A stretch of DNA of 10,568 nt, taken from contig JAFQUW010000144.1 of the NCBI GenBank assembly GCA_017408325.1, positions 1-10,568 on the forward strand, in the 5' to 3' direction. How positions within the stretch are numbered: position 1 is the first letter of the stretch; the number at the start of each line of letters is the position of its first letter. Source of the DNA: Clostridia bacterium (GTDB lineage: Bacteria; Bacillota; Clostridia; Oscillospirales; SIG627). A program made the translations under genes and the position numbers. This document shows positions 1-7,028 of this stretch, one piece after another. The notes under the pieces are model-generated. The model was not told the origin of the DNA, ran no database searches, and saw only the letters and a list, made by a program, of their open reading frames with translations.

Positions 1-432
1 GCGCGCGGAGCGAACGTCGTCAGCGACTTCGGGAAGTTTCTGGATCCCGTTGCGGATAAACTCTTGATCATCTCTTCGTTCATCTGCCTCGCCGTGTCGG
101 ATCTTGCGGACGCTTCTCTTCACATCCTCTTTGCCGCGACGGCGGTGGTTCTGCTGTTCCGCGAACTTGCCGTCACCTCGCTTCGCCTGCTTGCCGCCAC
201 GCGCGGTCTGGTGCTTGCGGCGCGCGGTGCGGGGAAGGTGAAGACCTTCGTTCAGTGCGTCGCCGTTTTGTGGATCATTTTGGAACCGCTTTTTGCCTTT
301 GACGGTGCCCGCACCGTCAGTGTCCTTCTCGTCGGACTGTGTATTCTGTGTACTCTGTATTCGGGCCTTGCCTTTGTGCCGGCCTGGAAACGAGCAATGC
401 AGAACGCATCCGAAAAAGGAGAAACGAAATGA
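1..432 (+). CDS. pgsA: CDP-diacylglycerol--glycerol-3-phosphate 3-phosphatidyltransferase, C-terminal part
   Basis: The 5' end lies outside the window. The first visible codons complete the CDP-alcohol phosphatidyltransferase signature: AR at visible residues 1-2, eight residues, then G11, D15 and D19 in GKFLDPVADK, matching the AR-x8-G-x3-D-x3-D half of the family motif. The two aspartates are metal-binding/catalytic in this family. A second family-typical stretch (RELAVTSLR, then GKVKTFVQ) sits between several hydrophobic segments, so this is an integral inner-membrane enzyme. It makes phosphatidylglycerophosphate from CDP-diacylglycerol and glycerol 3-phosphate, the committed step to phosphatidylglycerol and cardiolipin. 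The family member could in principle use another alcohol, but the RELAVT...GKVKT region favours PgsA. The stop codon overlaps the cysE start as ATGA. 143 codons are visible. Confidence 0.93.
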   Translation, partial: ARGANVVSDFGKFLDPVADKLLIISSFICLAVSDLADASLHILFAATAVVLLFRELAVTSLRLLAATRGLVLAARGAGKVKTFVQCVAVLWIILEPLFAFDGARTVSVLLVGLCILCTLYSGLAFVPAWKRAMQNASEKGETK

Positions 433-1187
433 ACATCGAAGAACTCAAGAGAGAACTCAAACGAACTCTGAACCAATACTCCTCAACGGTCCAAAAAACC
501 GAATCGACCCTCCGTCGCGCCTACGAGAACGTGCGCTACGACATCCGCTCCATTCGGGAGCGCGATCCTGCCGCGCGAAGCGATGCGGAAGTTGCCCTTT
601 TGTATTCGGGCTTTCACGCGCTCGCGCTGTACCGCGTCGCACACGCCCTGCACAAGAAAAAGGCGTACTTTCCCGCGCGTGCCATCAGTCAGGCGGCCCG
701 CTTTTTGACGGGGATCGAGATCCATCCCGCCGCCGAGATCGGCCGCGGGCTCTTCATCGACCACGGAAGCGCCGTCGTCATCGGCGAGACTGCCGTCATC
801 GGCGACGACTGCACGATCTATCAGGGCGTGACCCTCGGCGGTACCGGAAAGCACGTCGGCAAACGCCACCCGACCTTGGGCAACCGTGTGATGGTCGGCG
901 CGGGTGCGAAGGTGCTCGGCCCCTTTAAGGTGGGTGACGGAGCGAAGATCGCCGCAGGTGCCGTGGTGCTCTCGGAGGTTCCGGACGACTCGACTGCCGT
1001 CGGTGTTCCGGCGCACATCATCGATAAGAACAATCTGCGCGCAAGCACCGAACAGATGGACCAGATCCACATTCCCGACCCCGTGGCACAGGAGCTCTGC
1101 CGTCTGGAAGTGAAGATCCGTGCGCTGGAGAAAAAATTGGAGGAGGCAGAAAGAACCGCCCCTCGAACGGAGCAGAAAACGAAATGA
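429..1187 (+). CDS. cysE: Serine O-acetyltransferase
   Basis: 252 residues. It acetylates L-serine with acetyl-CoA to O-acetylserine, the first committed step of cysteine synthesis, in the cytoplasm. The N-terminal helical domain carries D46 (DPAA) and GFHAL at 61-65; the C-terminal left-handed beta-helix of hexapeptide repeats runs from about 98 to 195 and contains IDHG (110-113, catalytic D111/H112), VIGETAVIG, the GVTLGGTG loop (133-140) and GKRHPT (144-149). A charged C-terminal helix (about 223-243) looks coiled coil. The N-terminus has a short charged helical extension. The ATG at 429 is chosen because AAGGAG (416-421) lies seven bases upstream and it forms an ATGA overlap with pgsA; the frame is open further upstream, but that part only shadows pgsA. 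Directly coupled to cysS, as in many Bacillota. No T-box is possible here because the gene has no leader. Confidence 0.97.
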   Translation: MNIEELKRELKRTLNQYSSTVQKTESTLRRAYENVRYDIRSIRERDPAARSDAEVALLYSGFHALALYRVAHALHKKKAYFPARAISQAARFLTGIEIHPAAEIGRGLFIDHGSAVVIGETAVIGDDCTIYQGVTLGGTGKHVGKRHPTLGNRVMVGAGAKVLGPFKVGDGAKIAAGAVVLSEVPDDSTAVGVPAHIIDKNNLRASTEQMDQIHIPDPVAQELCRLEVKIRALEKKLEEAERTAPRTEQKTK

Positions 1188-2569
1188 AACTCTATAATAC
1201 CCTGACCGGAAAAAAAGAAGAATTCACCGTAAACGGACCCGTGACCATCTACTCCTGCGGCCCGACGGTCTATAACTTTTTCCACATCGGAAACGCCCGC
1301 CCCTTCGTCACCTTCGACCTGTTGCGCCGCTATCTGAAGTATCGCGGAAACACCGTGACCTTCGTGCAGAACTTCACCGACGTGGATGACAAGATGATCC
1401 GTCGCGCCGCCGAAGAGGGCACGGACATCAAGACCGTTGCCGACAAGTATATCGCGGAATACCGGATCGACGCCGAAGGGCTCGGCATCACGCCTGCAGA
1501 CGTGCACCCCCGCGCCACCGAAGAGATCGACTCGATCATCAAGATCGTTGAGACCCTGATCGAGCGCGGCTATGCCTACGAGAGTGAGGGTGACGTGTAC
1601 TTTTCCACCCGCAAGTTTCAAGATTACGGCAAACTCTCCAAGATCGACGTCGACGACCTCGAGAGCGGTGCGCGCATCGAGATCGGCGAGAAGAAGCGCG
1701 ACCCCTTGGACTTCACCCTTTGGAAGGCGAAGAAAGAGGGCGAGCCCGCTTGGCCCTCACCCTGGGGCGAGGGACGTCCCGGCTGGCACATCGAGTGCTC
1801 GGCGATGAGTTCAAAGTACCTCGGGGAACACATTGACATCCACTGCGGCGGCGCGGATCTCGCGTTTCCGCATCACGAAAACGAGATTGCGCAGTCCGAG
1901 GCGGCGTTCGGCGCCCCCTTTGCCCGCTTCTGGCTCCACAACGGTTATATCAACGTCGACAGCAAGAAGATGTCGAAATCTCTCGGCAACTTTTTCACCG
2001 TGCGCGATGCTGCCGCGACCTACGGCTACGACGCGATCCGCTTTTTCCTCCTGTCTGCGCAGTACAGAAGCCCCGTCAACTTCACGTCCGAGAGTCTGAC
2101 GCAGGCAAAGAGTGCCTTGACCCGTCTTTACAACTGCGAAGGAAACCTGCGCTTTGCGCTCGAAAATCCTGCGGAAAATGCCGCGGAGTATGAGGTGGAG
2201 GAAATGATCTCTCGCCACCGAGCCTCCTTCTGCGAGGCGATGGACGATGACCTCAACACCGCTGACGCCATCGGCGTCCTCTTCGAATACGTCCGCGAGG
2301 CAAACGCCGTTCTGGCGAAGAACCCCGCTCCTGCGACGACAAAGACTCTGCTCGATTTCTATCTGGAACTCTCCGGACTTTTGGGCTTCGTTGCCCCGAA
2401 GCAAGAGGCGAGTGACGAGGATGCGAAGATCGACGAGCTCGTAGCCGAACGAACCGCTGCGAAGAAGGAGAAGAACTTCGCACGTGCCGACGAGATCCGA
2501 AACGAGCTTTCTGCGATGGGTATCGTACTGGAAGATACCGCGCAGGGCACGAAGTGGCACCGCGCGTAA
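1184..2569 (+). CDS. cysS: Cysteinyl-tRNA synthetase
   Basis: 461 residues, normal length for this class I synthetase, which charges tRNA-Cys with cysteine. The HIGH-type signature is HIGN (34-37) and the second signature is KMSKS (262-266). The four zinc ligands expected from the E. coli enzyme are present with the right spacing: C25 (SCGPTVY), C205 (WHIECSAMS), H230 and E234 (CGGADLAFPHHENE). The tail after about residue 315 forms the helical DALR-like and C-terminal anticodon-binding regions, with the usual DDDLNTA and FARADEIRNEL stretches. The ATG overlaps the cysE stop (ATGA), and a weak CGGAG lies about eleven bases upstream, so expression probably depends on coupling to cysE. The cysE-cysS order ties cysteine production to its loading on tRNA. 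No missing key residue was seen. Confidence 0.98.
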   Translation: MKLYNTLTGKKEEFTVNGPVTIYSCGPTVYNFFHIGNARPFVTFDLLRRYLKYRGNTVTFVQNFTDVDDKMIRRAAEEGTDIKTVADKYIAEYRIDAEGLGITPADVHPRATEEIDSIIKIVETLIERGYAYESEGDVYFSTRKFQDYGKLSKIDVDDLESGARIEIGEKKRDPLDFTLWKAKKEGEPAWPSPWGEGRPGWHIECSAMSSKYLGEHIDIHCGGADLAFPHHENEIAQSEAAFGAPFARFWLHNGYINVDSKKMSKSLGNFFTVRDAAATYGYDAIRFFLLSAQYRSPVNFTSESLTQAKSALTRLYNCEGNLRFALENPAENAAEYEVEEMISRHRASFCEAMDDDLNTADAIGVLFEYVREANAVLAKNPAPATTKTLLDFYLELSGLLGFVAPKQEASDEDAKIDELVAERTAAKKEKNFARADEIRNELSAMGIVLEDTAQGTKWHRA

Positions 2570-2579
2570 GGGAAGCGAT

Positions 2580-3017
2580 ATGAGACAGTTACCGATCAAA
2601 CGTTTACATAAGGACGCCGTGCTTCCGCGGTATATGAGCGAGGGCGCTGCCGCAATGGACGTCTGTGCCTGCTTGGAGGAGGACTTCGTCCTCGCACCCG
2701 GACAGCGTGCGTTGATCTCTACGGGATTTGCGATCGCCGCACCGCAGGGAACGGTTGCTCTGCTCTTTGCGCGAAGCGGTCTGGCGTATAAGTCCGGCAT
2801 TGCTCTGGCAAATTCCGTCGGCGTCGTCGACTCCGACTATCGCGGCGAGGTGAAAGTCGCCCTTGTCAATCAGTCCGACGTGCCTTTTACCGTGACCCAC
2901 GGAATGCGCATCGCCCAGCTTGCTCTGATGCCCGTGGAGGTGCTGCCTCCTTTCGAGGTGGAGGATCTGGACGAAACGGCGCGCTCTTCGGGCGGCTTCG
3001 GCTCGACGGGGGTCTGA
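2580..3017 (+). CDS. dut: Deoxyuridine 5'-triphosphate nucleotidohydrolase (dUTPase)
   Basis: 145 residues, the usual length of the homotrimeric dUTPase. It hydrolyses dUTP to dUMP and pyrophosphate, keeping uracil out of DNA and supplying dUMP for thymidylate synthesis. All five family motifs are visible in order: motif 1 AAAMDVCA (23-30), motif 2 ARSGLAY (64-70), motif 3 GVVDSDYRGE (81-90, catalytic base D84 by homology), motif 4 GMRIAQLAL (108-116) and motif 5 RSSGGFGSTG (135-144), the mobile C-terminal arm that closes on the nucleotide. Motif 5 has S where the arm often reads RGxGGFGSTG, a mild variant. The ATG at 2580 begins ten bases after the cysS stop, with GGGAAG just upstream; the frame is open into cysS but homology starts at MRQLPIKRL. 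It sits next to maf, another nucleotide-sanitising enzyme. Confidence 0.96.
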   Translation: MRQLPIKRLHKDAVLPRYMSEGAAAMDVCACLEEDFVLAPGQRALISTGFAIAAPQGTVALLFARSGLAYKSGIALANSVGVVDSDYRGEVKVALVNQSDVPFTVTHGMRIAQLALMPVEVLPPFEVEDLDETARSSGGFGSTGV

Positions 3018-3018
3018 C

Positions 3019-3618
3019 GTGCGACTGGTCTTAGCCTCGAACAGTCCGCGCAGAAAATCTCTTTTGGAAGAGATGGGACTGGAGTTTGAGGTCTGCGGCG
3101 CAAACGTCGACGAGACGGTGGAAGGGGACTTGTCCCCGAGCGAACTCGTGCAGATGCTCGCTGCCAGAAAAGCGCGTGCCGTCGCGGATACGCTCGACGA
3201 CGACGCGATCGTCCTCGGAGCCGATACCGTCGTCAGCTTCGGCGGCGAAGTGTTCGGGAAGCCGCGCGACATGGCACACGCACGCGAGATGCTCCTCACC
3301 TTTTCCGACACCACCCACGAGGTCTATACGGGTGTCTGCCTTTGTCAGGGCAAGCGCAGTCTTTCTGCCGCCGTCTGTACGAAGGTCACCTTCGCTCCCG
3401 TGAGCGAACGCGAGATCGACACCTACCTTGCCTGCTTTAATCCCTTGGATAAGGCGGGCGCCTACGGCATCCAGGATGCCGGCGGACTGTTTGTCTCCCG
3501 CATCGACGGTGACTTTTACAACGTCATCGGACTGCCTCTTTCCATGGTCAACCGATTGCTGAAAACCGCGTTTTCCTGCGATCTGTTTGCATTTGCTAAG
3601 CGAGAAGAAAGGAAGTAA
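3019..3618 (+). CDS. maf: Maf-family nucleoside triphosphate pyrophosphatase (probable dTTP/UTP type)
   Basis: 199 residues, normal for the family. It hydrolyses the alpha-beta phosphate bond of selected canonical or modified nucleoside triphosphates to the monophosphate and pyrophosphate. Visible motifs are SNSPRR (7-12), E32, ADTVV (68-72, D69 catalytic region), GKP (80-82), the DKAGAYGIQ block (144-152) and DFYNVIGLP (165-173). The SPRR, ADT and GIQ combination is that of the YhdE-type dTTP/UTP pyrophosphatases rather than the YceF m7GTP type; this subtype call is inference from motifs. Translation starts at GTG (3019), one base after the dut stop, with a G-run (3008-3012) as a weak ribosome binding site; a GTG start and the tight junction suggest coupling to dut. 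The product is cytoplasmic. Family members have also been linked to septum inhibition when overproduced. Confidence 0.94.
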   Translation: MRLVLASNSPRRKSLLEEMGLEFEVCGANVDETVEGDLSPSELVQMLAARKARAVADTLDDDAIVLGADTVVSFGGEVFGKPRDMAHAREMLLTFSDTTHEVYTGVCLCQGKRSLSAAVCTKVTFAPVSEREIDTYLACFNPLDKAGAYGIQDAGGLFVSRIDGDFYNVIGLPLSMVNRLLKTAFSCDLFAFAKREERK

Positions 3619-3625
3619 AAAACAC

Positions 3626-4588
3626 ATGATACCTCACGGCAAGGACTTAAAGATTTTTACGGCGAATTCTCATCCGCGTCTGGCGGCCGCCATTGCGAAG
3701 AACCTCGGGCTCTCTCTGGGTGCCTCCACCGTCGGCACCTTCTCTGACGGGGAGATCTCCGTTTCCATGCACGAGACCGTGCGCGGCAGCGACGTGTTTG
3801 TCGTCCAGTCCACCTGCGCTCCCGTCAACAACAACCTGATGGAACTTCTCATTATGATCGACGCGCTCAAACGCGCCTCCGCGGGACGCATCACTGCCGT
3901 CATCCCGTATTTCGGCTACGCCCGTCAGGATCGCAAGGCGAAGGCCCGTGACCCGATCTCGGCGAAGCTCGTTGCGGATCTCATCGCGAAGGCGGGTGCC
4001 CACCGCGTTCTGACGATGGACCTGCACGCGCCGCAGATCCAGGGCTTCTTTGACATCCCCGTGGATCACCTGCTCGGTGCCCCCATCCTTTCTTCCTACT
4101 TTATGGAATCCTTTGAAGGAAAGATGGATGACGTCGTCATCGTCTCTCCCGACCTTGGCAGCGTCGGCCGCGCCCGTGCCTTTGCTCAGCGCTGCAACAC
4201 CACCATCGCTATGATCGACAAGCGTCGCCCCCGTGCGAACGTGTGTGAGGTGTGCAACATCATCGGCGACGTGAAGGGAAAGACCTGCATTCTCGTCGAC
4301 GACATCGTCGACACCGCCGGCACCATCTGCAACGCCGCGAAGGCCCTGCTGGAGATCGGCGGTGCGAAGGAAGTCTATGCCTGTGCGACCCACCCGATCC
4401 TCTCGGGCCCCGCCATCGAGCGCATTCAGGAAACTCCCTTCAAGGAGTTCGTCTTCCTCGATACCATCGAACTGCCCGAGGAGAAGAAACTCCCGAACTT
4501 TAAGATCATCTCGGTCGGCCAGGTCTTCGCGGAAGCGATCGAACGCGTCTACGAAGAACTGCCCGTTTCGACCATTTTCAATTCCTGA
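3626..4588 (+). CDS. prs: Ribose-phosphate pyrophosphokinase (PRPP synthetase, class I)
   Basis: 320 residues. It transfers pyrophosphate from ATP to ribose 5-phosphate to give PRPP, the precursor for purines, pyrimidines, histidine, tryptophan and NAD. Features: FSDGEISV (39-46), the flexible catalytic loop YFGYARQDRKAKARDPISAK (95-114), the active-site histidine H134 in MDLHAPQIQGFFDIP, SPDLGSVGRARAFA (174-187), and the PRPP-binding loop CILVDDIVDTAGT (221-233). Length and motifs fit the bacterial class I enzyme, which assembles as a hexamer and is allosterically inhibited by ADP. The ATG at 3626 is preceded by AAAGGAAG (3608-3615); an in-frame TTG at 3587 inside maf is less likely. The gap from the maf stop is seven bases. 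In many Bacillota prs follows glmU, so the maf-prs-pncC setting is less usual, though the enzyme itself is ordinary. Confidence 0.97.
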   Translation: MIPHGKDLKIFTANSHPRLAAAIAKNLGLSLGASTVGTFSDGEISVSMHETVRGSDVFVVQSTCAPVNNNLMELLIMIDALKRASAGRITAVIPYFGYARQDRKAKARDPISAKLVADLIAKAGAHRVLTMDLHAPQIQGFFDIPVDHLLGAPILSSYFMESFEGKMDDVVIVSPDLGSVGRARAFAQRCNTTIAMIDKRRPRANVCEVCNIIGDVKGKTCILVDDIVDTAGTICNAAKALLEIGGAKEVYACATHPILSGPAIERIQETPFKEFVFLDTIELPEEKKLPNFKIISVGQVFAEAIERVYEELPVSTIFNS

Positions 4589-5061
4589 TGCAAGAAACAG
4601 CCAAGCGTCTTGTCGCGCTTTGTCGGGAGAGATCCGTTTCGCTCTGTACGGCGGAGAGCTGTACGGGCGGTATGATCGCCCAACGTCTCACCGGTGTCCC
4701 CGGTGCTTCCGAGGTCTTCCTCGGCGCGCTGGTCACCTACGACGAGCGGATGAAGGAAACGTGGCTCGGCGTGAGTCCCGAGACCCTGCGCGTGCACGGT
4801 GCCGTGAGCGCCGACTGTGCGCGTGAAATGGCACTCGGTGCCCGTCGCGCTTCAGGCGCGGACGTTGCGCTTTCCGTGACGGGATTTGCCGGCCCGGGCG
4901 GCGGAACCGAACGAGACCCCGTCGGGACGGTGTATTTCGCCGTCGCGGACAAAGACGGCTGTGAATGTGTGAAAACGCGCTTCTCGGGCGACCGTGAGGC
5001 GGTGCGAGAACAGGCGTGCGCACGCGCGCTGGAGCTGTTGCTTTTTGCGGCAGAAAAATGA
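4588..5061 (+). CDS. pncC: Nicotinamide-nucleotide amidase (stand-alone CinA C-terminal domain)
   Basis: 157 residues, covering only the CinA C-terminal amidase domain; the N-terminal MoaB-like/COG1058 domain of full CinA is absent. By family it deamidates nicotinamide mononucleotide to nicotinate mononucleotide, recycling the NMN released by bacterial DNA ligase into NAD synthesis. Motifs: TAESCTGG (21-28, containing the nucleophile region), the FLGALVTYDERMK block (44-56), LGVS, GAVSADCAREMALGAR (71-86), VTGFAGPGGGT (97-107) and PVGTVYFAVA (111-120). The start ATG shares one base with the prs stop (TGATG) and has no recognisable Shine-Dalgarno sequence, so it is probably translated by reinitiation after prs. 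In many Bacillota cinA directly follows pgsA; here five genes stand between them. The role as amidase rather than competence-associated function is inference from the domain. Confidence 0.92.
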   Translation: MQETAKRLVALCRERSVSLCTAESCTGGMIAQRLTGVPGASEVFLGALVTYDERMKETWLGVSPETLRVHGAVSADCAREMALGARRASGADVALSVTGFAGPGGGTERDPVGTVYFAVADKDGCECVKTRFSGDREAVREQACARALELLLFAAEK

Positions 5062-5073
5062 CCCAAAACCGTA

Positions 5074-5107
5074 AAAGACCGCTTGGACCAACGGACAGGC
5101 GGTCTTT
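5074..5107 (+). terminator. Hairpin after pncC, possible weak terminator
   Basis: AAAGACCGC (5074-5082) pairs perfectly with GCGGTCTTT (5099-5107), a nine-pair stem with a 16-base loop, twelve bases after the pncC stop. The stem is GC-rich at its top and A/T-rich at its base, and the 3' arm ends in TTT. It is followed by CTCGG rather than a clean T-run, so it would be a weak intrinsic terminator or an mRNA-stabilising/processing hairpin between pncC and htpG. It ends 12 bases before the htpG ribosome binding site. Confidence 0.55.
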
Positions 5108-5133
5108 CTCGGTAAATCCAAGGAGAAATCAAG

Positions 5134-6930
5134 ATGCAAGATCAAAATCGTCGGGGTGAGATTTCCGTTACCACCGAACACATTTTTCCGATCATCAAGC
5201 GCTGGCTTTATTCGGATAAGGACATCTTTTTGCGCGAACTCGTATCCAACGCTTCCGACGCGATCACGAAACTCTGCCGTCTGCGCTCGCTGGGCGAGAC
5301 CGAGGCGGAGGGTGAGGGCGGCCGCATCGACGTTGTACTGGACGAGAGTGCGGGAACGCTTGTCGTGCGCGACAACGGAATCGGGATGTCCGCCGAGGAG
5401 GTAGAACGCTATCTCAACCAGATCGCTCTTTCGGGCGCGCTGGAGTTTATCGAACGCTACGAGGGAGAAGGAGAGACGACCGACGGCATCATCGGTCACT
5501 TCGGTCTGGGCTTCTATTCCGCCTTCATGGTCGCCTCGCGCGTCGAGGTCTTGACGAAATCGCACACTTCTGCACCCGCCGTGCTGTGGAGTTGCACGGA
5601 TGCAGGCGTCTTTGAAATGAAGGAAGCACAGCGCGACGGTTGCGGCACGGACGTCATCCTGTATCTCACCGAGGACGAGCGCGAGTATCTCAAACGCGAA
5701 AAATGCGCGGCGATCCTGGAAAAATATTGCTCTTTCCTTGCGTATCCGATCTATCTTTCCACCGATTCCGACGAGGGGGAAGAGGCACCGATCAACGAGA
5801 CGGAGCCGCTCTGGATGAAGAGTCCTTCGGCAATCACCGATGACGAGTACCGCGAGTTTTACCATAAACTGTTCGGCTACCGCAGTGAGCCTCTTTTTTG
5901 GGTGCACTTAAATGCGGATTATCCGCTCAATTTCAAGGGAATTCTGTACTTCCCGAGGCTCAACAACCAGTTCGACTCGATGGAAGGAGAGGTGAAACTC
6001 TTCTACAACCGCGTCTTCGTCGCCGACAACATCTCTGAGGTCGTCCCCGAGTATCTGTTGTCGCTCAAAGGCGTCTTGGACTGCCCCGAGCTTCCCCTGA
6101 ACGTCTCGCGCTCCTTTTTGCAGAACAGCCCCTACGTGGCAAAGCTTTCCGCACACATCGCAAAGAAGGTCGCGGATAAGCTCTCCGAACTTTTCCGCGG
6201 TGAGCGCGAGCGCTTTGAGAGCATCACGCTCGATCTTCGCCCCTTCTTGCAGTACGGCGCGATCAAAGACGAAAAGTTCTTTTCCCGCGTCAAGGATCTC
6301 ATCCTCTTTGAGTGCGTCGACGGCGGCTACGTCAGCGTTTCCGAATACCTCTCGTCTGCCGAGGATCAAAAGATTTACTACACCACCGACAAGACCCGTC
6401 AGGCGCAGTACGTCAAACTTTTGACCGACGAGGGGCGTCGCGTGATCCTCTTTGAGAGCGTGATGGATACCCAGTACGCGTCGCTCATCGAGCGAGGTGA
6501 GGAAGGCGTGAGTTTCGTGCGCGTCGACAGCGACCCCGAGTCTTTAAAAGAGACCGACGCCGAAACGGATGAAACGCTTGTGAAGCTCTTTTGTGAGATC
6601 GCGGGCGAGGGAAGCGTCGTCGAGTGCGTGCGCCTGAAAGACGAGACGACACCGGCGCTCTTCGTCACCGAGGAGAATGCGCGCAGAATGGAAGAGGTGC
6701 TTCGGATGTACCGTGCGCGCGGCGGCGAAGAAATGCCCCCGATGCCGAAGCAGGAGAAGTTGCTCTTAAATCTTGCATCCCCCGTGTTTGAAAAGATCAA
6801 GGGCAACGGGGAGCGCGCCGAGGTCTTGGCGCGTCAGGTGTACTACACCGCCCTGATCTCTTCGCGTGCACTGACCGCCGAGGAGCTTTCCGCGTTTTTG
6901 GAGAACAACCACCGACTGATGAACTTCTGA
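5134..6930 (+). CDS. htpG: Molecular chaperone HtpG (bacterial Hsp90)
   Basis: 598 residues, slightly shorter than E. coli HtpG (624). ATP-dependent cytoplasmic chaperone working as a dimer. The N-terminal GHKL ATPase domain shows LRELVSNASDA (33-43, catalytic E35 and N39), VRDNGIGM (78-85, D80 binds adenine) and GHFGLGFYSAFMVA (121-134). The middle domain has the block around DDEYREFYHKLF and NVSRSFLQ (323-330), whose R326 is expected to contact the ATP gamma-phosphate. The C-terminal dimerisation domain ends in a typical ALTAEELSAFLENN helix. The lid reads QIALSGALEF and the middle domain has NVSRS, where the E. coli form has KSGT and NVSRE; this is the pattern I associate with clostridial and Bacteroides HtpG, not damage. 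The ATG is eight bases after AAGGAG (5120-5125). I see no convincing promoter or CIRCE-like operator in the 72-base gap after pncC. Confidence 0.97.
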   Translation: MQDQNRRGEISVTTEHIFPIIKRWLYSDKDIFLRELVSNASDAITKLCRLRSLGETEAEGEGGRIDVVLDESAGTLVVRDNGIGMSAEEVERYLNQIALSGALEFIERYEGEGETTDGIIGHFGLGFYSAFMVASRVEVLTKSHTSAPAVLWSCTDAGVFEMKEAQRDGCGTDVILYLTEDEREYLKREKCAAILEKYCSFLAYPIYLSTDSDEGEEAPINETEPLWMKSPSAITDDEYREFYHKLFGYRSEPLFWVHLNADYPLNFKGILYFPRLNNQFDSMEGEVKLFYNRVFVADNISEVVPEYLLSLKGVLDCPELPLNVSRSFLQNSPYVAKLSAHIAKKVADKLSELFRGERERFESITLDLRPFLQYGAIKDEKFFSRVKDLILFECVDGGYVSVSEYLSSAEDQKIYYTTDKTRQAQYVKLLTDEGRRVILFESVMDTQYASLIERGEEGVSFVRVDSDPESLKETDAETDETLVKLFCEIAGEGSVVECVRLKDETTPALFVTEENARRMEEVLRMYRARGGEEMPPMPKQEKLLLNLASPVFEKIKGNGERAEVLARQVYYTALISSRALTAEELSAFLENNHRLMNF

Positions 6931-6960
6931 AAAAACGTGAAATTTTCCCCGGCAAACAAC

Positions 6961-6989
6961 TTGGCAAATTTCCCATTTTGTGTTAAACT
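6961..6989 (+). promoter_or_regulatory. Sigma-A type promoter for the cdaA operon
   Basis: TTGGCA (6961-6966), a 17-base spacer and TAAACT (6984-6989) resemble the -35 and -10 elements, four to five of six consensus bases each, with a TGT just upstream of the -10 giving an extended -10 (TGn at 6981-6983). Transcription would start near 6996, leaving a leader of about 33 bases before the cdaA ATG, too short for a riboswitch. The region is visibly more A/T-rich than the flanking genes. No terminator separates it from htpG, so read-through from htpG is also possible. Confidence 0.7.
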
Positions 6990-7028
6990 GTAGATAGAAA
7001 TAATCAGAACGGACGAAAGGAGAATCAT

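Noticed and set aside
339..428. N-terminal extension of cysE by 30 codons
   Set aside because: The extra residues are a frame-shifted reading of pgsA, and the ATG at 429 has AAGGAG at the right distance and an ATGA overlap.
1811..2800. A 329-codon minus-strand open frame across cysS and dut
   Set aside because: Both + strand genes have complete catalytic motif sets; the antisense frame is explained by codon bias.
3587..3625. Earlier TTG start for prs inside maf
   Set aside because: The ATG at 3626 has an AAAGGAAG site and gives the family-normal N-terminus; the upstream part would be a maf shadow.
4852..5907. A 351-codon minus-strand open frame across pncC and htpG
   Set aside because: It spans two clear genes and their spacer, resembles no family, and its composition is that of an antisense shadow.
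6931..6980. Terminator after htpG from GAAATTT (6939-6945) and AAATTTC (6966-6972)
   Set aside because: The stem is seven pairs of mostly A/T with a 20-base loop, part of it is self-complementary, and it overlaps the cdaA promoter. It is too weak to call.
6990..7028. A c-di-AMP or other riboswitch in front of cdaA
   Set aside because: The expected leader is only about 33 bases, too short for any known riboswitch fold.
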